A DNA stretch of 64,000 bases from Gari tellinella. Taxonomy: Eukaryota; Mollusca; Bivalvia; Cardiida; Psammobiidae. The DNA is taken from the NCBI GenBank assembly GCA_922989275.2, contig OV277864.1, positions 44,143,550 through 44,207,549 on the forward strand, given 5' to 3'. The position numbers were made by a program, and so were the translations under genes. Position 1 is the stretch's first letter. Every line of letters starts with the position of its first letter. Below are positions 41,641 to 51,746 of this stretch, in pieces. Below the pieces are notes generated by a model. That model searched no databases. It was given only the letters and a program-made list of their open reading frames with translations, and was not told the origin of the DNA.

Positions 41641-42219
41641 AAGGAAAACACTAAAGTATTCCCATGTCTCTCAAGACAGCAAACCTAAGAACAACCCTAC
41701 ACCTTTTTGATAACAGTGAGTGCTTTACCATTTCTGAATGTGTCACATCTAGCCAAAAAACGCCATTACAAGCATGAGATGCAACAATATTACTCCCCCA
41801 ATCAAAAATAAAATAAAAAAGGGAATTAAAGTTTAGGACCCCTAAGGAGATCGGACTAAAGTCGGTCCTCTGTGGGCAGGGATTGGTCATTCTCGTCAAT
41901 TGTTGATCCGTTCGGAACAGGTCAACAGTTGACACGATTGGCCGATCGCTCTCCGTAGAGTTTCCGTTATTGACCGTCATTGACCCTATCTCATTATGAG
42001 TCATCAAAGTTAGAAAATGTTAAAATATTAAGTTGCTCTTTGCAAATATTCCGACTTCTATGTGTCTTTATCAAAGATAATCATGTCTAAATACAGGTCA
42101 CACTTTTGTTTCATGGATTCAGCCATTATCATGCATTCAGCCATTATCATGTATTCATTCATAATGGCTGAAAGTATCAAACAAAAACTGTGACGTGAAC
42201 ATGTATTTGGTTATTTCAT
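41641..42219. other. Unassigned stretch with one open frame
   Basis: A 118-codon minus-strand frame (41,651-42,007) has no motif I recognise and no sign of splice context. Tandem 'tcagccattatcat' words lie at 42,118-42,160. I do not call a gene. Confidence 0.35.
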
Positions 42220-42445
42220 TTGATTGTTAACGTCCGTTTATGTCGTCCATGGGCTAATTTGACGTCCCAGAGAGGGGAGAACGTATACAGAAAATCCGGA
42301 CGCGATGCCCTACACTTATTATCGACAAAGTTCTCGGGTTCTTTTTGATGCTCAATGTAAAGCACCGATACATCGGACCTCGGTTTATAAAGTCTCATCC
42401 GAAGGACATTGATATTTCCTCCATCATATTGCAATGAATTACTGG
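42220..42445. repeat. Dispersed repeat R2
   Basis: TTAACGTCCGTTTATGTCGT, CCATGGGCTAATTTGACGTC, CAGAGAGGGGAGAACGTATA and TTTATAAAGTCTCATCCGAA. Also found at 48,320-48,545 and, in part, at 55,593-55,640. The open frame at 42,216-42,509 lies over it and is not called a gene. Confidence 0.65.
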
Positions 42446-42851
42446 TAAATTTCAACGGGTAAAAAAGCATTTTCCCCAAGCCGATCGACACATGACAATA
42501 AGGCAACACTCATTGCGTTCTTTCTTGTGTGGCCAAGTCTAGACAGGCTAAGCTTGTACATGTATTGTTTATTGCCTAAACTCATTAGTCCCTGAAACTT
42601 TTAATGGACAATTCTAATCTCCAAATAAGTCTAGTCCATTTTTGACAATATACGAATTGGTGCTAACAATATACATGTATTGCACAAAGACAAACGGTAC
42701 AGACCTCTAATCAGAGTGTACAGTGTTTGCACAGGATATGTGTATTCTTTACAGGTATACTATTTGTTGATGATGAGTAGTCTCGTCGAAGGGCCGAGCG
42801 TGTTAGACGTCTAAAGTTTATTTTGGAAATACAATGTACCTTTATAATCCA
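42446..42851. other. Non-coding with an H3-like relic
   Basis: Near 42,690-42,735: AAACGGTACAGACCTCTAATCAG and GAGTGTACAGTGTTTGCAC, a decayed H3-type palindrome. No gene. Confidence 0.4.
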
Positions 42852-43093
42852 GGGCCCCGTTTCATAAAACATCTTACGACAAATGTTGTCGTAAGTCAAA
42901 ACTTTAAAATACATTTAATCTCCGATTTCTCTATCTAATCCTGTCTTGTGACATCTTTTTGGAATCGTCTTGAAAAGACGATTCCAAAAAGATGTCACAA
43001 GGCAGGATTAGATGGAGAAATAAATAATAATTGAGAGTTTTATAATCTGACTTACGACAACATTTGTCTTACGAAGTTTTATGAAACGGGCCC
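42852..43093. mobile_element. E-family palindromic element
   Basis: GGGCCCCGTTTCATAAAACA and mirror GTTTTATGAAACGGGCCCC; central stem CCTGTCTTGTGACATCTTTT / AAAAGATGTCACAAGGCAGG with a nearly perfect GGAATCGTCTTGAAAAGACG inner stem. Third copy in the window. Confidence 0.85.
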
Positions 43094-43260
43094 CAGATCA
43101 GTATCCGATGCTTAACAAGATCTTAACTATTCGCCACTCGTTCCAATGTAACTATGCTAAACATTTAAAAACATCAAATTTTAAATTAAATTGCAGACAC
43201 ATTTAAGCGGACGCTATTTTTTCTGGGAAAGGTTTAAATTTGGCAGTGAAAGGGTTTAGT
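43094..43260. mobile_element. Decayed P1 fragment
   Basis: GATCAGTATCCGATGCTTAA, CTATTCGCCACTCGTTCCAA and end GGCAGTGAAAGGGTTTAG. Only the right half is left. From 43,261 to 43,506 nothing is recognised. Confidence 0.5.
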
Positions 43261-43506
43261 TCACCACAATAAGATTGTCTTGTTAAGTTTTCCGTTAAAC
43301 CTCTTCAATGTCAATAAAAACTAGGATATGACACATAATGTAAATTAAGTATTTGCAAGAAGGCACATTTGGGAATAGAAATGGCGTATAATCAGTTATT
43401 TGATATTCAATTTAATACATCTCAACTGAAACATGACATAAAATATTGAAGAATTTGCCTAAATTACAGATGCACAGAAACAACGGATGTTGTGTGCATT
43501 TCCATT

Positions 43507-43950
43507 GACTGTCGACTTTCGATATTTCGAACTCGCTTAACCCTTTACCTCATAGCCTGTTTCTAGTAGTTAAGATATGTGACCTATTAAAGCAGGCTGA
43601 AAGTAAAGCAGAATGTGCCCTAGGGCACATTCTGCTTTACTTTTAGCCTACTTTAAGTTACTATCTGCTAGTATATAGAAAATATTTCTTATAATACATA
43701 TTCATGACAGTATAAAATGGAACTACTTTCTTTGGCGAATGAATAAAATGAATGCGCTAAAAGTCGCTTCTATAAGGGAAAGGGTTAACTCGAACTTTCA
43801 CGTATTCCTTGAGTGGAATTACATAATTTTTCACCTCGTTTAAGTCAAACATATCCTTATTTCAAAGTTAAAACGTGGCTTAGCCACGTTTTAACTTTGA
43901 AATAAGGATATGATCGACTTAAGCGAGTTCGAGGTATCGAAGCTTGACAG
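43507..43950. mobile_element. M2 element split by a P2 element
   Basis: ACTGTCGACTTTCGATATTTCG on the left, GAGTTCGAGGTATCGAAGCTTGACAG-TA on the right; inner palindrome CTTATTTCAAAGTTAAAACG/CGTTTTAACTTTGAAATAAG. Interrupted at its inner TTAA by the P2 element at 43,541. Confidence 0.85.
43541..43784 (+). mobile_element. P2 TTAA element with H2 core, nested in M2
   Basis: TTAA at 43,537-43,540 and 43,785-43,788. CCCTTTACCTCATAGCC left, CTTCTATAAGGGAAAGGG right. H2 tip GAATGTGCCC/GGGCACATTC, whereas other copies have GAATGCGCC/GGCGCATTC. The M2 sequence ACTCGCTTAA joins CTCGAAC when the insert is removed. Confidence 0.95.
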
Positions 43951-43985
43951 TATTTAAATTATTATTTATCAGAGTGCGACCATAC

Positions 43986-44233
43986 CTACAAGAAGACGTT
44001 TTTCTTTCCAAATTAACGCGTTTGTGTTAATACAAGTTTTTTACATTGCTAAAATTTTGGAGCCAGTTCAGACGTCGGGTAACCCGGCGTCTGCACGATC
44101 AGGCTCCAAAATATTTGCCTTAGAAAAAAATTAATCGTCTGAAATTTTAAAAAACTGTGATTTTGCAACTTATTACATTTATTTGCTTTTATTAGATTAA
44201 ACAGAAAAGAATGGCGTATTTTTCGCTGTACCG
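43986..44233 (-). mobile_element. Diverged M1 element with H1 core
   Basis: CTACAAGAAGACGTTTTTC left, GGCGTATTTTTCGCTG-TA right. Core TTTTGGAGCCAGTTCAGACG, TCGGGTAACCCGGCG, then CACGATCAGGCTCCAAAA. Confidence 0.7.
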
Positions 44234-44556
44234 GAATTTGCAAACAGAAATAAAACAAGACCAAACACCGAGTACTAAATTAGTGTCAAAACCATTGATC
44301 TTGATAAAGACGTACATCTATATGCGTCTAATCAGGATCATCATGTCTATTTGTTGATTTATTATCATGTTTAGCTAAAAAAGTCGAGCTATCACGTCAA
44401 CCAGTCGCATGTGTCCTATTTTTTGTTTTCGTGTCAAATCTTTCGTAAGACGACATTTCTCAATAACCATCCCAGGTAACCGTTTGAAGTTTGGAACACT
44501 TGTTCAATACTCTGAGCAATCTTCCTTAAATCTACTCATCATATTTATATCGACAA

Positions 44557-44917
44557 TATAACGGTCCCTCTCTACAACGACACCCAATGGGAGAAACAAA
44601 TAATGTGCGTTGTTCGGAGGGAGTCGTTATAGGGAGGGAAATTGGTTTAGATTTGCAAACAGCTTGAATCCAGATCAGACGCAGCGTTACGCGGCGTCTG
44701 ATTTGGATTCAAGCTAATTTGCTACTCGTCATTAAGGTTTTTTTCTGCCAAAATGTTCAATATGTAAATTTTAGAAAAAACAGCAGAGGACAACTTTAAG
44801 CAGACGATATTACAGCAGTGAAAGCGTTAGACTTAATTGTCCTATTTAGGGAACTGTGGCAAGGGTTGTTGTAATGGGAGTCGTTGTTGGGAGGGTAGTT
44901 GTAGGGCGGGAGCACTG
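44557..44917. mobile_element. M3 element with H1 core
   Basis: ACGGTCCCTCTCTACAACGA left, GTTGTAGGGCGGGAGCACTG-TA right. Core CAGCTTGAATCCAGATCAGA ... TCTGATTTGGATTCAAGCTA: GAATCC is matched by GGATTC. AGCAGACGATATTACAGCAG near the right. Confidence 0.8.
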
Positions 44918-45750
44918 TAGTTTTATTCAGTTTGACAAAACAGTAACCTCACAACAGCACCATAGTACACAGCATTGGTGGTATTGTTCTAAAGGAGGTA
45001 TTACATTAGGTAATTCACTACTTTTCAAAAGGTATACGATGTACCTTAAATTCAATAATGTGATAAGTTTATTTTATTGTACACTACATTTATTTCAGAG
45101 CATGCCTAATGGCCATTTAAAATGACACCTTGTTCCAGCTATATAATTATATAGTATATAAAACAAACAAAAAACAAAAAAACGACGGACACAGGGCGAT
45201 CGCAATATATCATATTGGTACCTCGTTACATTTGAGCTAAAAAGCCGTCGAAACTTCATAGCCAGCAGGTCTTTGATTATGTATTTGTTTCCTCTGCACA
45301 AGTCAAATAGTCAGCTGATTAGGAGCCAATAGTTTGACATATATCTCGAAAGTAACAGGCGAAAAACTTTATTTACGAAGACATAAGGAAGGTGGTATCT
45401 AGGAAGTGGGGAAAAAATAAAGATACTTGTTTGAAATCATCGACACCTAAAACTTCATATATGAACAATTCCTGTTCCCAATTTTACGTAGTCTATTTAT
45501 GACCTTTTAGAGATGTGTTTACATTATGCAATACTAGTTTATTGTAAGATAAGAGTAACTGATTCAATATTTAATCACGAATTGATTTAACGTTTATCAC
45601 TTTGAATATCAAATAACAGGTTATACGCGATATTTATCACAAAATTCCTTCTCTCTTTGAACATACTTAATTTACATTAATTTGCAATTTTCATAGCCTG
45701 ATTTGATTGGCATTGGAGTGTTTAAAAGCAAGACCGTTTTGAAGAACGAG
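44918..45750. other. Non-coding, nothing recognised
   Basis: AT-rich. 45,600-45,700 resembles 13,205-13,310. Short frames show no motif. Confidence 0.4.
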
Positions 45751-45835
45751 TTTAACTTTTTCAATTCCGAAGTCTCATAAAGTCGACTTTGCAAACATTT
45801 TCGATCCAGATCAGAGGTGAAAGGGTTAAGCAGAC
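45751..45835. mobile_element. P1 remnant
   Basis: AACTTTTTCAATTCCGAAGT, CATTTTCGATCCAGATCAGA then GGTGAAAGGGTTAA: both ends remain with most of the interior deleted. Confidence 0.5.
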
Positions 45836-45948
45836 TATCATAACAAAGTGTAAGGCAATAAACAATACAAACTTAGCCTGTATAAACTTTGTGAATCAAG
45901 AAATATCACTATGAGTGCTGTATTATTGTCATATTTTAATACTAGTTA

Positions 45949-46194
45949 CAGTGGAGAATCTGTTATTCTTTCCCGTTTAAACGCAAACGTACGCAAACGC
46001 AAAGCACTAAAACGTAGAAAAGAACAACTTTTGGACAATTCTGATAATTCTTGTTTATCTTGGTGGCAAACAGTTTGGAGCCTGATCAGACGCCGGGTTA
46101 CCCGGCGTCTGATCTGGCTCCAAACTGTTTGCACTGCAAATAATAGTTTTAGCGTAAACGCGTTTATTGGGAAAGAATAACAGATTCTCCACTG
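45949..46194 (+). mobile_element. M1 miniature element with H1 core
   Basis: TA flanks; CAGTGGAGAATCTGTTATTC and exact mirror. Core GAGCCTGATCAGACGCCGGG / CCCGGCGTCTGATCTGGCTC. One of the best-preserved M1 copies; frames over it on both strands are not genes. Confidence 0.92.
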
Positions 46195-46279
46195 TAGAAC
46201 GTCGGGGGAATTCTATCTTTGCGTTTGAAATAAAAAAATACTGATAACGAAATACAATAAAATGGAGAAAAGAGCAGTA

Positions 46280-46636
46280 CAGCGCTCACTCTCTACAACG
46301 ACACCCAATGGGAGACAACGATTATGTGCGTTGTTCGGAGGGAGTCGTTATAGGGAGGGAAATTGGTTTACAGTTGCAAACAGCTTGAATCCAGATCAGA
46401 CTCCGCGTGACGCGGCGTCTGATCTGGATTCAAGCTGTTTGTCACTCGTCATTAAGTTTTTTTCTGTCAAAATGACCAATATAAATCTTTGAGAAAAAGA
46501 GCAGACGACACTTTAAGCAGACGATATTGAAGTAGTGCAAGCGTTAGACACAATTGTCCTGTTTACGGAACTGCAACAAGGGTCGTTGTAAGGAGGGAGT
46601 CGTTGTTGGGAGGGCCGTTATGGAGAAGGAGCACTG
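46280..46636. mobile_element. M3 element with perfect H1 core
   Basis: TA-CAGCGCTCACTCTCTACAAC left, GTTATGGAGAAGGAGCACTG-TA right. Core AAACAGCTTGAATCCAGATC ... GATCTGGATTCAAGCTGTTT around CTCCGCGTGACGCGG. It lies 85 bp from an M1 element whose H1 core has GAGCC/GGCTC instead. Confidence 0.88.
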
Positions 46637-47460
46637 TATCTTATGATCTGATCGTCAAGTATAATAGAAACTGACCATTCGCTATATCACTGACTCGACT
46701 CATTAAATGACAATATTTAATTGTAAATTAGAAGTGTCCATTTGAAGTCTCAGATGCCAATGAGTTAACTGGTACCCAAGTCCATCACAACGGAATCTGG
46801 AACGGAGGTGCCAGGTCGTCGTGAAACAGTTGTGAAGTAAGCCAGCAAGATGGAAATACGTAAGTGACTTATTTGGTATACATACATGTCTTATATAAAA
46901 ATGAAATCGTTCTTAGTTATATTTACGAAAATAAAGTCGAACACGTTAACAATATCATTCTGGAGCCTATCTTTTAAACACATTTATTTCCTTCGGCAAA
47001 TTACATCATTAATGTGGACATTTTTCATTTTCCTCTACATAGTATTAGTCAATCTGTAAGCTTAATAGTAGACCAAGCAGTATTCATTTTATGGTTGATT
47101 TGATAATATTCGAAGGGCAAAACACAATCTGACATTTTAGAAAATGTATTAAACGTACGATAACAGTTTTTTATCAGAATTTTTTCATGAACCGTGACAC
47201 TTTATCGACCAGACTGTGACATTGTAAATTCTTAATATTGTTATTTATGCAACTTTTCGTCGGATATGTACATGATATTCAATATAAATATTTTATGAAT
47301 CAAAATCAACATACTTCTGGGTTAAAATATTCTTATTTTCTCTATTCAATGAATACTCTTACAAACAGTTTATACCGATAGAACATAATGACATGCTAAT
47401 TGCAGAGTAAATAGCTAGAAATGTATTGGCGTGCTATTCGCTATAACTTTCATAATGATA
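46637..47460. other. Non-coding, 3' flank of the exon candidate
   Basis: AT-rich with no element recognised. On the minus strand this is downstream of the TGA at 47,461. Confidence 0.4.
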
Positions 47461-47719
47461 TCAACACTTAGGGATAAAACAATGCGTTACCATTGTTATT
47501 TCGTAGATCCTACATGGTTTGTCTTTTCTTTGGCGTTCTTTCGCATACAGTCCGTGGCACTGTCCCAACTGTTCAGCAACAGCTTGACAAGATAGTTTGT
47601 GACGGATCACTGAAAACCCAAATTCTGTTGTGACGGATTTTGGTACCATTGGCAAACAGGTTGCAGTGTGTTGACAATCATTGGTAATTGTAGAGACTTT
47701 GCAAGGGGCTTGAATACGC
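47461..47719 (-). CDS. Candidate terminal exon of a Cys-rich protein
   Basis: On the minus strand a pyrimidine-rich run (TCCATTTCCTTCACTCC) is followed by AAAG at 47,720, a plausible 3' splice site. The frame (phase 1) then runs 85 codons to TGA. It has eight cysteines, spaced APC, NDC, ATC, LSC, GQC, KPC, THC, PKC. The cysteine density is typical of secreted disulphide-rich domains. I do not recognise the family. No upstream exon was found in the window. It has no overlap with a transposon core, unlike most frames here. Confidence 0.35.
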
Positions 47720-47839
47720 CTTTGGAGTGAAGGAAATGGATATATACATGAACCGCTGTCTTTGGATTATATATCACTGAATGTTTCTACTATATAAATA
47801 CCCCACTAGAGACTGGTCAATATATCCAAGAAACCTAAA

Positions 47840-47953
47840 GATGAGTGACAAACAGTTTGGATGCAGATCATACGCCGCGTTATGCGGCGTCTGATCTGCA
47901 TCAAAACTGTTTGCAAATACCAGTCAAGTCGCAACCGGCAGGTAAAGGGTTAG
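47840..47953. mobile_element. P1 right part with H1 core
   Basis: Core AAACAGTTTGGATGCAGATC ... GATCTGCATCAAAACTG around CGCCGCGTTATGCGGCG: GGATGC on the left is matched by GCATC on the right. Right end CGGCAGGTAAAGGGTTAG. The left end is absent. Confidence 0.75.
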
Positions 47954-48057
47954 TGAAGTGACTCAGAGTGAGGAGATGTTGTAAAATGATAGATAGATAT
48001 ACTATTGATTCAACTGTAATGACAACAGTTGCGAATATGTCCTTATTACCCCTTTAA

Positions 48058-48298
48058 CCCATTACCACGTACGTGGTTTCTAGTTTTGAAGACTGGTGAC
48101 CACTTAAAACAGGTTAAAAGTAAAGTAGAATGCGCCTCAATACACATTCTGTTACTTTCAACCTGCTTTAAATTATCTTCTGCTAGGATATAGAAATTAT
48201 ACCTGACGGTATACATAATCATGAGTGTATAAAGTGGGACTAGATCTATTTTCTTTAGTGAAGGAATAAATTATAGGTGTTTAAAGGATAATTAATGG
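48058..48298 (+). mobile_element. P2 TTAA element with decayed H2 core
   Basis: TTAA at 48,054-48,057 and 48,299-48,302. CCCATTACCACGTACG left. H2 arms AAAACAGGTTAAAAGTAAAG / GTTACTTTCAACCTGCTTTA with a degraded tip (GCGCCTCAATACACATTC). Confidence 0.8.
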
Positions 48299-48319
48299 TT
48301 AAGTTTGGTGTGCTTGCTT

Positions 48320-48545
48320 ACGTCCATGTCTGCCATGTATGAGCTGATTGGATGCCCCAGAGAGACGGGTGGATACAGAAAACCCGGGCCCTACTCTTAT
48401 TACCGAGTTTTCTGGTTCTTTCGGATGTACAGTGTAATGCACTGATACATCGAACCCCGATTTATAGTCTCATCCGAAGAACTTGGTCCGGCGGGTTTGG
48501 GAGGGGAGCGAATAAATGGAATCTCAATATTCCGAATAATTAGTT
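48320..48545. repeat. Dispersed repeat R2 (second copy)
   Basis: CTGATTGGATGCCCCAGAGA, ACAGAAAACCCGGGCC, CACTGATACATCGAACC, TTTATAGTCTCATCCGAAG: collinear with 42,220-42,445. Confidence 0.65.
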
Positions 48546-48632
48546 GAACCAAACGTTATGCAATAAAATTTTAAGCATGAAGGGTTTTGGAAGATTGTGT
48601 TTTTCCCCGATCATCTGAAACAGTTGTCCATT

Positions 48633-48998
48633 AGATAGAGGATAATCAATTCCTTTGAATTGATATGAAAACTATATCACGAGAATGGATTGTTATCTGG
48701 ATAAAAAGAGTTTTTGACCCAGATAACAACCCATTCGAATGATATATTTTTCATATCCATCCAAAGGAATTGATTATTCTAGTTATTATATATGCATTTT
48801 AATGACGTTTTTACAGAGAAAACACACACAATTAATTGATTACGCGCGACGCAAGAAAGATACTGTGACGTGACGTCACAAAAATGATATCGTCACTGCA
48901 AAAGTGATATCATTACTAGTGATGATTTCAACTGTGACGCATATGAACTTTATCTAACTAAGAAATCTCTATAAATCATCGATAGGTATATAATAAAC
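48633..48998. repeat. Double-palindrome element, copy 2
   Basis: Same order as 16,670-17,035: long stem GAGGATAATCAATTCCTTTG ... mirror with GATTGTTATCTGG/CCAGATAACAACC, then TGACGTGACGTCACAAAAAT, a shorter second stem, and CTCTATAAATCATCGATAGG as tail. Confidence 0.65.
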
Positions 48999-49221
48999 GC
49001 TCTGAGAATGCTGATTGCTATGTATATCATTTAGACAGGTTATCTTTCTTTTTTTTTGCAAAACAAGAGAGGAAAGTATACAAAGTGCTCTTCATGCAAT
49101 CTTCAGTTATGTACAGCATGTGTGACCAATATTTTCTCTAATGGTAATATAAGCTTTATAGATTAAAACCCCCATATTCCTAGCTTTTATGCCGACGAAC
49201 AATATAACGGAATATTCAGTA

Positions 49222-49426
49222 CAGTAAAACGTCTTTTTTACGACAACTAAATGTTTTAATCATTAAGTTCGTAAAGCAAATGCTTTGCTTAAAGCAAGGT
49301 AAAACTAAAACAGAAAGCTCCTGTAGGAGCTTTCTGCTTTACCTTCACCTTGCTTTAAGATGTCGTCTTTCATTCATTTAATCAAATAGCCTTCTTTTAG
49401 TGGTCATTATAGAGGGTGTTTTACTG
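49222..49426. mobile_element. M4 element with H2-related core
   Basis: TA-CAGTAAAACGTCTTTTTTA left, AGAGGGTGTTTTACTG-TA right. Core TTAAAGCAAGG ... CCTTGCTTTAA with tip AGAAAGCTCCT/AGGAGCTTTCT, a paired replacement of the usual H2 tip. Confidence 0.85.
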
Positions 49427-49490
49427 TATATGACATAAACACATTTGCAACATAACACACTGCTCTTCATAACGTTCTACTTTGTATTAA

Positions 49491-49767
49491 CCCTTTAACA
49501 CATAGTGACGCGTATTTGCCTCATTTGCATAATATGTACATGTGGAGAGTACACTTGTCCTATGCAAACGGTGTAAACCCTGATAAAATGACTCCTAAAT
49601 GAAACCTCTTAGTATGGTGTGCAGTGTACGTGCACGAGTTCTCTTATCTAGGTCTAAACTGTTTGTATTTTGCATTATATTGCTAAGAACAACCCTTAGT
49701 ACTATATAATGGACTTGGCTAATTTAAAAACTTGGAGTGTCAATATGAAGTTTAAGGAGTGAAAGAG
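49491..49767. mobile_element. P3 TTAA element with decayed H3 core
   Basis: TTAA at 49,487-49,490 and 49,768-49,771. CCCTTTAACACATAGTGACG left, GGAGTGAAAGAG right. H3 arms AAACGGTGTAAACCCTGATA ... TTATCTAGGTCTAAACTG. Confidence 0.75.
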
Positions 49768-49771
49768 TTAA

Positions 49772-49983
49772 CCCTGTACACCAGTGATACGCCTTTTTAC
49801 GCATTTAATTTATTCCTCTACTGAAGAAAAAAGTATCAATTTATACAGTAATGAATATATATCATAAGAAATATTTACTATATTCCAACAGGCGGAGCTT
49901 TAATAGCGTATTCTGCTTTACTTTCAACCTGTTTAAGTGGTCAAATTTCTTCAATACTTGATACGGGCTATAGGGTAAAGGGT
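49772..49983 (-). mobile_element. P2 TTAA element sharing a TTAA with its neighbour
   Basis: TTAA at 49,768-49,771 and 49,984-49,987. CCCTGTACACCAGTGATACG left, GGGCTATAGGGTAAAGGGT right. H2 core truncated (one arm: GCGTATTCTGCTTTACTTTC AACCTG). Reverse to 48,058. Confidence 0.75.
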
Positions 49984-50134
49984 TTAATTGAAAATTTGAA
50001 GTGTTATATATGAAGTTTCAATGATGAATTCAGAAGACTACCTTAGGGCATTATTTGATACAGTTGAGTTCTTAATTCTTGAAACAAAATCCTGTAGCAA
50101 ACAGTCGCCTTTCTGTTGAGGTATAACAGCAAAT

Positions 50135-50475
50135 TAACTCTCTCAACACTAAGTAACTCTTATTGGTTATACGTTCCCTTTTGGATCTTTTTAGTTACGT
50201 GTACCAAAACATGAACCAGTCTACTTGGAATTCAGGGCATTTTAGCAAGGAGCCCTCTGATCTGGATCTACACTGTTTTTTAAATTTAATAAGTCTATTT
50301 TAAACAGGTACATGGTGTTCAAAGAGTTACATGTAAGCTCAACAACCATAGTGACGTGTTCATGCGTCCATTAGAAACAGTGTACTACTGTACAATACAT
50401 TTGTCCTAAGCAAACATTGAATATCCTGATCAAACGGTCCCGATGGAGCCCTCTGATCAGGGTATGCACTTTTTG
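50135..50475. mobile_element. Two P3-type remnants
   Basis: TTAACTCTCTCAACACTAAG with GATCTGGATCTACACTG to about 50,335; then AACCATAGTGACGTGTTC and an H3 stem AAACATTGAATATCCTGATC ... CTGATCAGGGTATGCAC to 50,475. Confidence 0.5.
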
Positions 50476-50710
50476 TCATTTTGCAATATACGTTATTCTT
50501 CCCCAATAAACGCGTAAACGCTAAAACTATAATTTCCATTGCAAACAGTTTGGGGCCAGATCAGACGCCGGGTATTCCGGCGTCTGATCAGGCTCCAGAC
50601 AGTTTGCCACTCATATTAAAATAAATAGTCAGACTTGTCAACAAGTCATTTTTTACATTGTATTGCAATGCTTTTGTTTCTCGTTTGCGTTTAAACGGGA
50701 AAGAATAACA
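50476..50710 (-). mobile_element. M1 element without terminal bases
   Basis: ATACGTTATTCTTCCCC left, ACGGGAAAGAATAAC right; the outer CAGTGGAGAA is missing on both sides. Core TTTGGGGCCAGATCAGACGC ... GTCTGATCAGGCTCCAGACA. Confidence 0.7.
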
Positions 50711-50887
50711 AGCAAACGAGCAAAGACTAAATAGTCAAAAATGGCTCGTAGATATGGCTGAAACTTGGAGTTTCAGGAATCAATAGGTAAGAGTATGTGG
50801 TACTCAGTATACCATTACTGTAAAAAGAGAATGTATATTCAATTACTAATGAGTCGTAACTGTGCAGTGACAATATCGTATTTCTGT

Positions 50888-51205
50888 ACAGTAAAGTTTC
50901 TTTATAGCGACAACTGATAATATGGCTAATTGATTGTTTAAAATACAGTTGCAGCTTAAAACAACTTGAAACTAAGACATGTTAAAGAAAGGGAGCAGCT
51001 AAAGTCAAGATGAAAGTAACTTTCATTTTATTTTAACCCATTACTCCATAAATACGCGTTTAAGCCTGCAATATTTCTTCACTAAAGACAGAAGGCATAT
51101 ACACTACCGGTATTTTCCAGATGGATGCTTAACGCAGGTTTCATCCTGCTTTATGTATACAACTGTCTTCAAAACTAGAAACAGGCTATGCTTAGAACCA
51201 AGAAA
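50888..51205. mobile_element. M4 fragment followed by a P2 fragment
   Basis: TA-CAGTAAAGTTTCTTTATAGC with TAAAACAACTTGAAACTAAG, then TTTTAACCCATTACTCC and AACGCAGGTTTCATCCTGCTTTA, an H2 core with most of the arms deleted. Confidence 0.55.
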
Positions 51206-51387
51206 CAGGTATTATTTTGAATGGGCATGTAGAAGTGGATCATCTGAATTTATTGTCTAAGAATAAATGTATAAATGACGCACATATTCTTTAGTCATAA
51301 ACGTCAATAGTTATTTGTATCATATATCTATGGAGGGTCGTCTTGCAACCGTTCAGAACTCATGCTCAATATCTCGTTTGCTTTTAA

Positions 51388-51554
51388 CACTTTCACTGTT
51401 AATACGTCATCAGGGTTTTACACTTGTCGTCTGCTCTCATTTCTCAATATTAAATTTTAAGTATTTTGACTTAAGAAATGTTGACAGTATCAATCAGTTT
51501 GGATCCTGATCAGACGCCGCGTTACATTGTACTCGGGGTAAGGCAGTGGAATGG
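51388..51554. mobile_element. P1 TTAA element with half an H1 core
   Basis: TTAA at 51,384-51,387 and 51,555-51,558. CACTTTCACTGTTAATACG left. Core TCAGTTTGGATCCTGATCAG, ACGCCGCGTTAC, with the second arm gone. Confidence 0.7.
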
Positions 51555-51746
51555 TTAATTCTGCGATTGCTTTGTCATTGACAAACATAAGACCCAAATA
51601 ACAATCGTTTTAGGTTATGTCCATGCTTTAACTTATTCGTTTTAAGATCTGGCTCAAAAGCAAAAACAATGTTTATTATGATAAATGAACGTTCAAGTTC
51701 TCGCTATCAAAACATTTGCCTATCGATTTTCAATTTTCAAAATCTA

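Noticed and set aside
41651..42007. 118-codon minus-strand frame as a gene
   Set aside because: No motif, no signal peptide, no splice context and no repeat in the window to support it.
47461..47719. Cystine-knot hormone or growth-factor domain
   Set aside because: The cysteine spacing does not give a C-x-G-x-C ring, and no family signature is clear; kept only as an unknown Cys-rich exon.
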